A stretch of DNA of 11,083 nucleotides from positions 1-11,083 of the forward strand of contig CAKSHJ010000018.1 of the NCBI GenBank assembly GCA_934457095.1, given 5' to 3'. Source of the DNA: an uncultured Eubacteriales bacterium. Lineage in GTDB: Bacteria > Bacillota > Clostridia > Oscillospirales > Acutalibacteraceae. This document shows, piece after piece, positions 1 to 5,492 of the stretch. Each line of letters begins with the position of its first letter. The first letter of the stretch is position 1. The notes beneath the pieces were generated by a model. The model worked only from the letters and a program-made list of their open reading frames with translations, was not told the DNA's origin and did no database searches. A program made the translations under genes and the position numbers.

Positions 1-784
1 ATTTTTCCTTTTTGCAGGTCATTGGTGGCATTTACAGTTACCACCGCGCCGTTGGCGGAAATTTTGAATTGGTGTTGAGTTTTGTCCAGCACATGACCTG
101 CCGGGGCAGTAATCTCCTGCAAAACATAATCGCCGTAGGGGAGTAGGTCAGATTTTGCATAGCCGTTTTGGTCGGTGGTTAGTCTGCCGACCTCATTGCC
201 GGCAAAGTAAATGCCGTACACTGCACCGGCCAGCAGGTTACCGCTTTCAGAGTCGCGTTTGTACAGCTCTACGCTGCCTTTCATCACTTGCTCCGGCACT
301 ACCGGCGCGTTGTAGGTGCTGACAAATTGGTTTGTACCGTCAGTTGTGATTTTGCGAACAAAAATTTCAGGGTTGATTAAATAACCCTCTGGAGCCTTAC
401 TTTCTTGAATAGTGACCGTACCAAGGGGTAAGGTGGGGTCTGCATTTAAATAGTAAAAATCATCCCCTGATATTTTCCATTCGTTAGCAAATGAAATAAC
501 ACCGTTTTGATCAGTTCTGAAAACCCAAGTACGAATTGGAACAATTCCTTGATTTTCGGGGTTAGTATCCATTTCTACCGCAAAATATTTTACAGTAAAT
601 TCGGCGTTTTCTAACTTTGCTCCAGCCTGTATTGTTCCAGTTTCTATATCTTGTTTTTTTAACAAAACTAAAACAGGGTCACTTTGCGGAACATCTGTGA
701 CCGGTAAAGTGGTTGTCTGATTGCTGGTAACTTGAATTGTGTATACATTTGTGTCTAATGCGTAACCTTTAGGGGCTTGAGTTT
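1..784 (-). CDS. SpaA/Cna-B-domain surface adhesin, 3' exon (partial, runs off the window)
   Basis: This is an open reading frame of about 260 codons with no start codon. An in-frame TAA lies just upstream inside the intron, so it is not an independent gene. Joined to the exon ending at 2831 it continues in frame as V-K-E-T-Q-A-P-K-G-Y, the usual end of a SpaA-type (prealbumin-like) domain. Two more SpaA-like domains follow. One starts near LVLLKKQDIETG and closes with IQESKAPEGYL. The other starts at GSVELYKRDSESGNLLAGAVYGI and closes with LQEITAPAGHVLD. The conserved Lys near the start and the Glu before xAPxG are those that form intramolecular isopeptide bonds in this family. The C-terminus, where an LPxTG anchor would be expected, lies outside the window. 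Product: extracellular stalk of a wall-anchored adhesin. Confidence 0.85.
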
Positions 785-833
785 ATGACGATAGGTAACC
801 GTTTGAAATTATCTCCGGGTTTTCCCCCGACCC
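785..833 (-). ncRNA. Group II intron domain VI region with candidate branch-point A
   Basis: The last bases read TTACCTATCGTCAT. CGGAGATAA at the 5' side pairs with TTACCTATCG at the 3' side and leaves one A unpaired, at position 792, the eighth base from the 3' splice site. That is where the lariat branch-point A of group II introns lies. The GGGGG...CCC stretch between domain V and this helix makes the exact boundary of domain VI uncertain. Confidence 0.7.
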
Positions 834-867
834 ACACCGTGCATGCGACTTTCACCGCACACGGCGT
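834..867 (-). ncRNA. Group II intron domain V
   Basis: Exactly 34 nt, the usual length. The lower stem pairs ACGCCGUG with CACGGUGU, followed by a UG pair, a two-base AU bulge, an upper stem, and a GAAA tetraloop. The catalytic-triad positions (866-864) read CGC rather than the commoner AGC, and the central G is in the expected G-U wobble. The pairing was done by eye, but length, bulge and loop all fit. Confidence 0.9.
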
Positions 868-871
868 TCTA

Positions 872-899
872 TCCGTTTTGTTTGTGAAAGCAATAAAAA
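872..899. repeat. Domain IV basal stem, 3' arm
   Basis: Bases 884-899 are the exact inverted complement of 2311-2326 (16 bp), and 872-878 of 2330-2336 (7 bp), separated by a small internal loop. The two arms enclose the 1.4 kb of cargo genes and bring domain III next to domain V. The T-run of the lipoprotein terminator lies inside this arm. Confidence 0.85.
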
Positions 900-928
900 A
901 AGGCACTCTAATACAAATTAGAATGCCT
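894..928 (-). terminator. Intrinsic terminator of the lipoprotein gene
   Basis: A 12-bp stem (AGGCATTCTAAT with ATTAGAGTGCCT, one G-U), a TTGT loop, then seven T on the minus strand. The T-run lies inside the 3' arm of the intron domain IV stem. It is in sense with both the lipoprotein gene and the adhesin/intron transcript. Confidence 0.85.
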
Positions 929-966
929 AAAAAGAGAGATTATGAAGTTTTAAAACTGATTAGATT

Positions 967-1593
967 TTAGTGTGTGCTGGTGCAACCAGCGCATACAAGG
1001 ACTTGCTCGTAGTGTCCCTGTTCCTCATGGTATATAGTTTTAGTTCCAGTTTGCACTTGGCGAGGTTCGGTACGATAGCTACCGCATTGTCCGCCAGAAC
1101 CCAGACTATCGGCGCAATGCTTTGGAGCAAATCCAGTAATATCTGCACCGCAGTTGTTGCAAATGGAAAGAATTTTTGTCTCGTACACCGGTTGTTCTTC
1201 AGTCCATGCAGCTTTGTCAACTACCCATTGTTGGCGGTACAGCGGTGCGTGGTTTTGCGGCGCAGGCGTTGCCGGGGCGGTGGTTTGCGGTTGCTGTGCA
1301 GTTGCGCCGGCGCTTACCTGCACGGGCGTTGCAGGTTGGGTGGCCGGTTGTGCTGCGCTTTCTGCAGGGGCTTCCGCGCTTTCCGTTGCACTTTCGGTTT
1401 CGCTGTCGGCCACGCTTGCGGTTTCTTCGGCCGCGGGTTCGGTTGTTTCTGCTATTTCTGCTGCGGTTTCGCTCACTATGGCGCTTTCCGCTACACTTGA
1501 GGTGTCCTCGCTGCCGCATGCGGTCAGGCTTATCGCGGTTACCGCAGCTGCCAAAATTGCTGCCAAAGTCAAGGTAATCCATTTTGCTTTCAT
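967..1593 (-). CDS. Zinc-ribbon-like lipoprotein (intron cargo)
   Basis: About 208 residues. The signal peptide (MKAKWITLTLAAILAA) ends in a lipobox, SLTAC, so the protein should be lipidated at that Cys and anchored to the outer face of the membrane. Next comes a disordered linker of about 100 residues rich in Glu, Ala, Ser and Thr, then Pro/Gln/Ala. The last ~85 residues form a compact domain (QQWVVDKAAWTEEQPVYETK) with CNNCGADITG, further Cys/His, and a final CAGC, which suggests a zinc ribbon. Similar C-terminal domains occur in surface proteins of gut Firmicutes; the function is unknown. The ATG at 1593 is chosen because AAGGAG lies 9 nt before it; the ATG at 1599 is only 3 nt from the SD. 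It has its own promoter (1626-1654) and terminator (901-928), and lies inside domain IV of the intron. Its codons are richer in G and C than the neighbouring toxin. Confidence 0.85.
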   Translation of the reverse strand: MKAKWITLTLAAILAAAVTAISLTACGSEDTSSVAESAIVSETAAEIAETTEPAAEETASVADSETESATESAEAPAESAAQPATQPATPVQVSAGATAQQPQTTAPATPAPQNHAPLYRQQWVVDKAAWTEEQPVYETKILSICNNCGADITGFAPKHCADSLGSGGQCGSYRTEPRQVQTGTKTIYHEEQGHYEQVLVCAGCTSTH

Positions 1594-1625
1594 AATCATT
1601 CTCTCCTTTACTTAGTTATTAGTAT

Positions 1626-1654
1626 ATTATACCATATTTTTACTAAAATTGCAA
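1626..1654 (-). promoter_or_regulatory. Sigma-70/SigA-type promoter of the lipoprotein gene
   Basis: TTGCAA (1649-1654), a 17-nt spacer, then TATAAT (1626-1631), about 33 nt before the start codon. It lets the cargo be transcribed independently of the adhesin promoter. Confidence 0.8.
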
Positions 1655-1668
1655 CGGGGAATAGGGAT

Positions 1669-1690
1669 ATTGTACGATTGTTGGTACAAT
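1669..1690. promoter_or_regulatory. Inverted repeat between yoeB and the lipoprotein promoter
   Basis: ATTGTAC (1669-1675) and GTACAAT (1684-1690) form a perfect 7-bp inverted repeat with an 8-base centre, 14 bp upstream of the -35 box. It could be an operator or a weak hairpin after yoeB. No T-run follows, so it is not a clear terminator. Confidence 0.35.
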
Positions 1691-1710
1691 CGGTAACAGT
1701 TGATTGCATG

Positions 1711-1971
1711 TCAATCATCATAGTGTCCGCGGCAGGAAACAATATAGATGATATCGTCTTGTTCATAGTAAATAATTCGGTTGCTATCATCTATTCGCCG
1801 ACTCCATAGATTACTAAGATTCCCTTTCAGTGGTTCAGGTTTTCCAATGCCGTTAAAAGTATCTCTTTGCATGTCCTTGATAAGTCCGTTTATTTTTTTC
1901 AGCGTTTTCTTATCCTGTGTTTGCCAGTATAAGTAATCTTCCCACGCTCTATCTTCCCACAATAACCGCAT
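1711..1971 (-). CDS. yoeB: YoeB-family mRNA interferase toxin (intron cargo)
   Basis: 86 residues, the usual length for Txe/YoeB. From remembered family sequence it closely follows E. coli YoeB: DYLYWQTQDKKTLKKINGLIKD, GKPEPLKGNLS, WSRRI and a C-terminal CRGHY. The catalytic residues are at the same numbers as in E. coli: Glu46, Arg65, His83 and Tyr84. YoeB is a ribosome-dependent endoribonuclease that cleaves mRNA in the A site and is held inactive by its antitoxin. Its ATG overlaps the antitoxin stop codon (TAATG), the typical translational coupling. The toxin looks intact. It is unusual in lying inside domain IV of a group II intron. Confidence 0.93.
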   Translation of the reverse strand: MRLLWEDRAWEDYLYWQTQDKKTLKKINGLIKDMQRDTFNGIGKPEPLKGNLSNLWSRRIDDSNRIIYYEQDDIIYIVSCRGHYDD

Positions 1972-2237
1972 TAGTCCACCTCTATCAAATCATGCTCTGC
2001 AAAGTGCGCCTTACCCTCCTTAATATCACGCATGATATTTTCAAGATGACGGATATTGCTTTCGGAATAAAATGGGTCTACGGAAATTTCAAAGGGTATG
2101 CGTTTTTCTCTGCCAACCTTTTTTGCAAAAACTGTAAAAGCTGCGCTCATAGAAAGACCTAATTCAGCACACGCCTGTTCCATGCTTTTTTTAACATCTG
2201 CGTCTAATTTAAAATTGACATTAACCGTTTGTGCCAT
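1971..2237 (-). CDS. relB: RelB/DinJ-family antitoxin (intron cargo)
   Basis: 88 residues. The N-terminal MAQTVNVNFKLDADVKKSMEQACAELGLSMSAAFTVF is the ribbon-helix-helix DNA-binding half typical of RelB/DinJ. The C-terminal part (SVDPFYSESNIRHLENIMRDIKEGKAHFAEHDLIEVD) is the acidic toxin-binding tail, complete here. SD AAAGGAG lies 8 nt before the ATG. It is first in a two-gene operon and overlaps yoeB by one base. It probably represses its own promoter through the inverted repeat at 2253-2279. It lies just inside the 5' arm of the domain IV stem, so it is the first cargo gene. Confidence 0.92.
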   Translation of the reverse strand: MAQTVNVNFKLDADVKKSMEQACAELGLSMSAAFTVFAKKVGREKRIPFEISVDPFYSESNIRHLENIMRDIKEGKAHFAEHDLIEVD

Positions 2238-2252
2238 AAATAACGCTCCTTT

Positions 2253-2279
2253 CTTGTATATAATCTTATTATATGCAAG
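2253..2279. promoter_or_regulatory. Probable RelB operator
   Basis: A 27-bp inverted repeat with 12-bp arms (CTTGTATATAAT and ATTATATGCAAG, one mismatch) around CTT. It covers the -10 box and the likely transcription start of relB-yoeB, as expected for autoregulation by a ribbon-helix-helix antitoxin. The link to RelB is inferred from position. Confidence 0.65.
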
Positions 2280-2296
2280 AATAAAGAAAAAATCAA
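2268..2296 (-). promoter_or_regulatory. Promoter of the relB-yoeB operon
   Basis: TTGATT (2291-2296), a 17-nt spacer, then TATAAT (2268-2273), about 30 nt before the relB start codon. It lies inside intron domain IV, so the module can be expressed without transcription of the adhesin. Confidence 0.8.
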
Positions 2297-2310
2297 TACT
2301 TTTTATTTAT

Positions 2311-2336
2311 TTTTTATTGCTTTCACATTAAACGGA
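2311..2336. repeat. Domain IV basal stem, 5' arm
   Basis: Partner of 872-899 (16 bp plus 7 bp). It marks the end of domains I-III and the left boundary of the cargo. The relB promoter begins 15 bp inside it. Confidence 0.85.
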
Positions 2337-2539
2337 CTAAGGGCTGTTCCTCGGCTGCCATTACGCAGCTTCAATGGTCGTGCCCTCGCTCTCACAGAGC
2401 CGCACCCCGATAACAGTCGTTTGAATAGGTACGGTCTGCTTTCCGTGTCCCGCATATTTTAGCATTGCATAGATACCCTTAGGCGCTCGCTATGGGCGTG
2501 CCAAATTACACCCTCGTTGTTAGGTGTTCCGAATTTCCC

Positions 2540-2546
2540 GCCAAAG
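2540..2546 (-). other. EBS1 candidate of the group II intron
   Basis: Read on the minus strand this is CTTTGGC. It can pair over 7 bases (one G-U) with GTCAAAG, the last seven bases of the 5' exon (2831-2837), as the EBS1-IBS1 contact requires. Just 5' of it, at 2551-2556, AAAGTA is a perfect complement of TACTTT (2838-2843), the bases before IBS1, and is a possible EBS2. Confidence 0.65.
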
Positions 2547-2830
2547 AAAGTACTTTCCGGTATTTGACAAGCACGGCGTTTCCACCGTGTACTTCGCCCG
2601 TACATTCGCTCGTTCGTCAGTGCACTGCACATTCTCGCCATAGGTATTTTTTTGCGCTCCGGCATATCCGCTGCCATATCAAATTTGACTTAGGCTGCAT
2701 TCTGCCGACTTTACCCGGCTTCATACGCTATGTTGCTGTTACAATATAGCGCATGCGGGAGATCAAGCTGTCCGGCTACCTCAACATGACGATTTCGCCG
2801 GACATCAAATATGCAGTTAGCACGTCGCAC

Positions 2831-3524
2831 CTTTGACAAAGTAAGAACCGGCAAGCAGTTCTAATACATTTGTTTCGCCCCATTCGTTGGTTACCAGCTG
2901 CCCAACCGGCGTCCAGTTGTTATCCCAAACGTCGTATACCGCGCCGGCAAGGGAATAGCAGCTGTTACCGTTTGTCAGCTCCGGGTTGGCCGAAGTCTTT
3001 ACAAGTTTTGCCCAGCCTTTCCGGTCGATTGTCCAGTATGCCAAATCCTGCGTTGCGCCGCCGTTGGTTGTGACCGTCCAGACGTGGAAATTAGAGGGCG
3101 GGTCGGGTAATCCCGCAATTAAATCCCAAAATGGATTGACCGTTGCACCAATGGTTCCGGCGGTATCTCCGTTGGCACGGCTGGCCGCCAGCGTGGTAAT
3201 GACCCAATCTCTGTCGGTTGTGCCCAGCCTTGCGTCGGGGCCATGCGCACCGTAATACAGTACCTTACGCAGATTTTGGTTAAAACTCTCGACCGGTGTA
3301 CCGGTGGGGGAGTTCAGCCCCGGCGTTGTTATACTGTGCTGAATGCAATAGGCAATATTGCCGTCCACTTCAAAGTAACCGACATAACTTGTGCCGTCGG
3401 TTACCATATCCCGAAAGCCGGTCACGGCTGCCATTGCGGTCAGACTACTAAGCGGTATTGCTGCAAATATCATGACGATTGACAGCAATGCTGCCAGCAG
3501 CTTTGTTTTCATTTTTGCTTTCAA
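2831..3524 (-). CDS. Thioester-domain/SpaA surface adhesin, 5' exon
   Basis: N-terminal part of the same adhesin. A TTG start at 3524 sits 10 nt after the GGAG of AAAGGAG; the ATG at 3512 is too far from it. Residues 1-32 form a signal peptide (KMKTK, hydrophobic core, cleavage near AMA-AV). Residues 40-165 look like a thioester domain: Cys60 in AYCIQ and Gln159 in ATQDLAYW match the two motifs that make the internal Cys-Gln thioester used for covalent host binding. A SpaA domain begins at residue 170 (GWAKLVKTSANPE, CYSLAGAVYDVW) and reaches LLAGSYFVK at the exon boundary. Without splicing the frame stops four codons later (GATC, TAA at 2817-2819), giving a secreted stub with no anchor. The repeat unit 3535-3656 lies directly upstream. 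Confidence 0.88.
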
Positions 3525-3534
3525 TTTATCAGTG

Positions 3535-3656
3535 CTCCTTTCTTTTTGGTGGGACGTACGTCCCGGATAATATGATTTTGCGCTTGCTTAGTGCATTGGA
3601 ATCACCCCTTTCAAAAAATAGAAAAGACATTCTGTAAAAGAATGTCTTTTTGTTTA
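3535..3656 (-). repeat. Intergenic unit A (stop codon to SD, with palindrome)
   Basis: In transcription order: the TAA that ends the upstream gene (3654-3656), a terminator hairpin (3622-3650), GAAAGGGGTGATTCC then ATG CAC TAA, a conserved stretch, the palindrome GGGACGTACGTCCC (3551-3564), ACCAAAAAG, and the AAAGGAG of the adhesin gene. This copy is 7 bp shorter between palindrome and TAA (89 bp) than the others (96 bp). Confidence 0.9.
3611..3650 (-). terminator. Terminator hairpin of unit A
   Basis: A perfect 11-bp stem, AAAAGACATTC with GAATGTCTTTT (3622-3632 and 3640-3650), then a T-rich tail (CTATTTTTT) on the minus strand. It ends transcription of the genes upstream at 4512-3654. Confidence 0.8.
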
Positions 3657-3923
3657 TTCTCTCCGGGTATAAAATATTTGATTGTGAGGTTGCTTCATAT
3701 CGTTTTCTAATTCCCGAAACAACTGTAAGACCAGTTGCAACCATTGTTTTTCAAAGGCGCTTATTTTTTTCACTCTATTTAATTCTGTCTGCAAATAATC
3801 TGTAATATCCGTGTTTTGATTTTTTAACATACGAATATGCCGTTGAATCAGAACTTTTTTTGCCGGATTCATCAGCAATGCAAATTGCATTTCTATAAAA
3901 GCAATGATACTATCCTTGGTCAC
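3654..3923 (-). CDS. Hypothetical protein, shortened paralogue of the upstream gene
   Basis: 89 residues, family not recognised. A GTG start at 3923 has AAGGAG 8 nt upstream. It resembles the first ~90 residues of the protein encoded at 3973-4512: IEMQFALLMNPAKKVLIQRHI against IELQFVAISNPVKKNWLRPHI, then a Leu-rich helix and EKQWLQLVLQLFRELEN against QKQWLEMCLNLFKELEN. The long C-terminal half of the paralogue is missing, and the gene stops at the TAA that begins intergenic unit A. It is predicted soluble and helical. It lies 49 nt downstream of its paralogue, probably in one transcript. Confidence 0.75.
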   Translation of the reverse strand: MTKDSIIAFIEMQFALLMNPAKKVLIQRHIRMLKNQNTDITDYLQTELNRVKKISAFEKQWLQLVLQLFRELENDMKQPHNQIFYTRRE

Positions 3924-3972
3924 TGTATTTCTCCTTAATAAAAAATATTAGCTATGATGAAATGTAAACAGA

Positions 3973-4512
3973 TTACACTTCAAAAAGAGTAGCCGGATTT
4001 TTTCTCAAAGAATCGAGATACTTAAGGCATGCTTTTGACCATTTGTGCTGACAGCTTCCTGTCCTCTCACAAATTTCAATCAGCTCTAATGGGAGAGTAT
4101 ATTTTTTAATAATATCGTCTAACCCCCACATCGAGCGTTTCATTGTATCCCATAACAAATTATATGCAATAAAGTAAAGGTCTCCAGCTGCCCAAAATCT
4201 ACACCCCATGTATATTTGCAAGATGATAAGATAAACAGGCGCATAATTGGTTGTGCTAATATTTTCTAATTCTTTGAATAGGTTCAAACACATCTCTAAC
4301 CATTGTTTTTGCACAAAGAAAATACTTTTTGCTTTCTTAATTTCCGCTGTCAGATAGTTTGCAATGTGAAAATGTGATTGACCTCCTATTTCTACTTGTG
4401 CTTTTTGTCGCTTGAATTCTTGTATATGTGGACGCAACCAATTTTTCTTAACAGGATTAGATATAGCGACAAATTGTAATTCGATTAGATTTATTGCTGT
4501 TTGCTCTGTCAT
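3973..4512 (-). CDS. Hypothetical helical protein
   Basis: 179 residues, family not recognised. ATG start with AAAGGAG 8 nt upstream, supplied by unit B. The N-terminal ~90 residues match the smaller downstream protein (shared INPxKKxWLRxHI-type and QKQWLxxxLxLFxELEN segments). The C-terminal half, starting near APVYLIILQIYMGCRFWAAGDLYF, is rich in Trp, Tyr and Cys. It has no signal peptide; the hydrophobic patch near residues 110-130 is short for a membrane span. It looks like an internal duplication that made a two-gene family. Confidence 0.75.
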   Translation of the reverse strand: MTEQTAINLIELQFVAISNPVKKNWLRPHIQEFKRQKAQVEIGGQSHFHIANYLTAEIKKAKSIFFVQKQWLEMCLNLFKELENISTTNYAPVYLIILQIYMGCRFWAAGDLYFIAYNLLWDTMKRSMWGLDDIIKKYTLPLELIEICERTGSCQHKWSKACLKYLDSLRKNPATLFEV

Positions 4513-4519
4513 CTAAAGG

Positions 4520-4649
4520 CTCCTTTCTTTTTTGGTGGGACGTACGTCCCGGATAATATGATTTTGTGTTTGCTTAGTGCATAGGAGTTGTCTCCTTTCA
4601 GTGTAGTAAAAACAGAAAAGACACTCTGTAAAAGAATGCCTTGTGTTTA
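4520..4649 (-). repeat. Intergenic unit B (stop codon to SD, with palindrome)
   Basis: Same order of elements as unit A: TAA of the antitoxin (4647-4649), hairpin (4618-4642), AAAGGAGACAACTCCT then ATG CAC TAA, the palindrome (4537-4550), and AAAGGAG of the gene at 3973-4512. Confidence 0.9.
4618..4642 (-). terminator. Terminator-like hairpin of unit B
   Basis: On the minus strand AAGGCATTC pairs with GAGTGTCTT (9 bp, two G-U) around TTTTACA, followed by TTCTGTTTTT. Confidence 0.65.
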
Positions 4650-4841
4650 TTGTTCTGTGTTATCATTTATCTTGTCAGTGTGCAATGTAAGGGGAAACGG
4701 AATACTTTGTGTATATATAATTTGCCGCAAATACAGTTCAATTGCATTGGTAGTAGATAATCCCAGTTTTGCAAGAACAGATTCCGCTTGCGCCTTTACT
4801 TGCATGTCTACCCGAAGATTTAATGTAGCTGTTTTTTTCAT
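4647..4841 (-). CDS. DinJ/RelB-type antitoxin, short and without a partner toxin
   Basis: 64 residues. KTATLNLRVDMQVKAQAESVLAKLGLSTTNAIELYLRQIIYTQSIPFPLTL is a clear DinJ/RelB ribbon-helix-helix domain. Family members usually run to 85-100 residues with an acidic toxin-binding tail. Here the frame ends a few residues after IPFPLTL, at the TAA that starts intergenic unit B. No YafQ/RelE-like gene follows, so it is either a remnant or a free-standing repressor. ATG with AAGGAG 7 nt upstream. It starts 16 nt after the membrane-protein gene at 4858-5394, with which it is probably co-transcribed. Confidence 0.8.
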   Translation of the reverse strand: MKKTATLNLRVDMQVKAQAESVLAKLGLSTTNAIELYLRQIIYTQSIPFPLTLHTDKINDNTEQ

Positions 4842-4857
4842 AAATACACTCCTTGTT

Positions 4858-5394
4858 TTATTGGAGCAAACACCATTGGTATAACATAAAAACAGACCAA
4901 CAAATCATCACATTGCCATATAAGGAAGCTAGAGGAAAATTAAAAGAATCTACCCACCTAAAAAAAGCGTATATTGGCAAAATGCAAAGACGAGAAGCAG
5001 ACGGTTTTAATTTATTGTTGTTAAGTAAATAATAGAATATAGATATCATAATATCTGCAATAAAATATATAATCTGTAGACTGATCGAAAAAATTAAAAA
5101 CCAAACATAACTTTTCAAAAAAAGACTAAAGGATGCGCTTAACACAATCCCATATCGCTTATTATTGCCAATAAAAAAGGTGATTAAGATATGTGATAAA
5201 AAACCAACAACAGGCAACAGAATTTGGATGATTTTTTGGCTTAAGATAAAAAGTTTGGTACACTTTACGTGCATGTGATAACGATTATTTTTATATGCTT
5301 TATAAATACCAAATCCTAATTTTATATTTAAAATGCTTTTATATATTTGACATATTCCAAAACATAGATATACTCCACATATCAAATATTCCAT
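4858..5394 (-). CDS. Multi-pass membrane protein of unknown function
   Basis: 178 residues, family not recognised. At least four hydrophobic stretches: near residues 2-18 (YLICGVYLCFGICQIY), 50-75 (LFILSQKIIQILLPVVGFLSHILITFF), 85-125 (a long stretch that could hold two spans) and 158-177 (NVMICWSVFMLYQWCLL). The loops are Lys/Asn-rich. Its base composition is markedly more AT-rich than the ParB or adhesin genes, which suggests separate acquisition. AAAGGAG lies 13 nt before the ATG, a slightly long spacing. The short antitoxin gene follows after 16 nt. An association with toxin-antitoxin function would be speculation. Confidence 0.75.
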   Translation of the reverse strand: MEYLICGVYLCFGICQIYKSILNIKLGFGIYKAYKNNRYHMHVKCTKLFILSQKIIQILLPVVGFLSHILITFFIGNNKRYGIVLSASFSLFLKSYVWFLIFSISLQIIYFIADIMISIFYYLLNNNKLKPSASRLCILPIYAFFRWVDSFNFPLASLYGNVMICWSVFMLYQWCLLQ

Positions 5395-5407
5395 TGTATT
5401 AGTTTTT

Positions 5408-5482
5408 CTCCTTTCTTTTTTGGTGGGACGTACGTCCCGGATAATATGATTTTGTGCTTGTTTAATGCGTTGGAATCACCTT
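5408..5482 (-). repeat. Intergenic unit C (short form, no hairpin)
   Basis: Contains AAAGGAG of the membrane-protein gene, the palindrome (5425-5438), the conserved stretch to AAACAAGC, and GGTGATTCCAACGC. The two-codon ORF start is ACG instead of ATG, and the terminator hairpin and TAA block are missing. The LRR gene therefore probably reads through into the membrane-protein gene. Confidence 0.85.
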
Positions 5483-5492
5483 CTTTAGATTG

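Larger units (their letters stand above)
785..2830 (-). mobile_element. Group II intron without maturase, carrying cargo genes in domain IV
   Basis: The intron is 2046 nt, in sense with the adhesin it interrupts. The 5' end at 2830 begins GTGCG and the 3' end at 785 is AT, both standard group II boundaries. Removing it joins codon AAA plus G to AA ACT CAA and restores the SpaA motif in frame. Domains I-III occupy about 2830-2337, with many short stems, including a 7-bp stem capped by GAAA at 2572-2589. Domain IV is closed by a long stem (872-899 with 2311-2336). Domain V is at 834-867, followed by a domain VI-like helix. Domain IV contains relB-yoeB and a lipoprotein gene, and no reverse transcriptase frame is present, so splicing or mobility would need a maturase in trans or be RNA-only. 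The RNA class is not assigned. Confidence 0.9.

Noticed and set aside
785..1615. Open frames on either strand over the lipoprotein gene and intron end (785-970 plus, 970-1615 plus, 1217-1582 minus)
   Set aside because: Low-complexity shadows of the Ala/Glu/Pro-rich lipoprotein linker and of domain V; only the lipoprotein frame has signal peptide, lipobox, SD and promoter.
2459..2677. Small open frame in intron domain I
   Set aside because: No SD, and it is fully explained by structured intron RNA.
1..3524. Two separate adhesin pseudogenes (one with no start, one with an early stop)
   Set aside because: The boundaries are group II splice sites and the halves rejoin in frame at a conserved motif, so a split but functional gene is the better reading.
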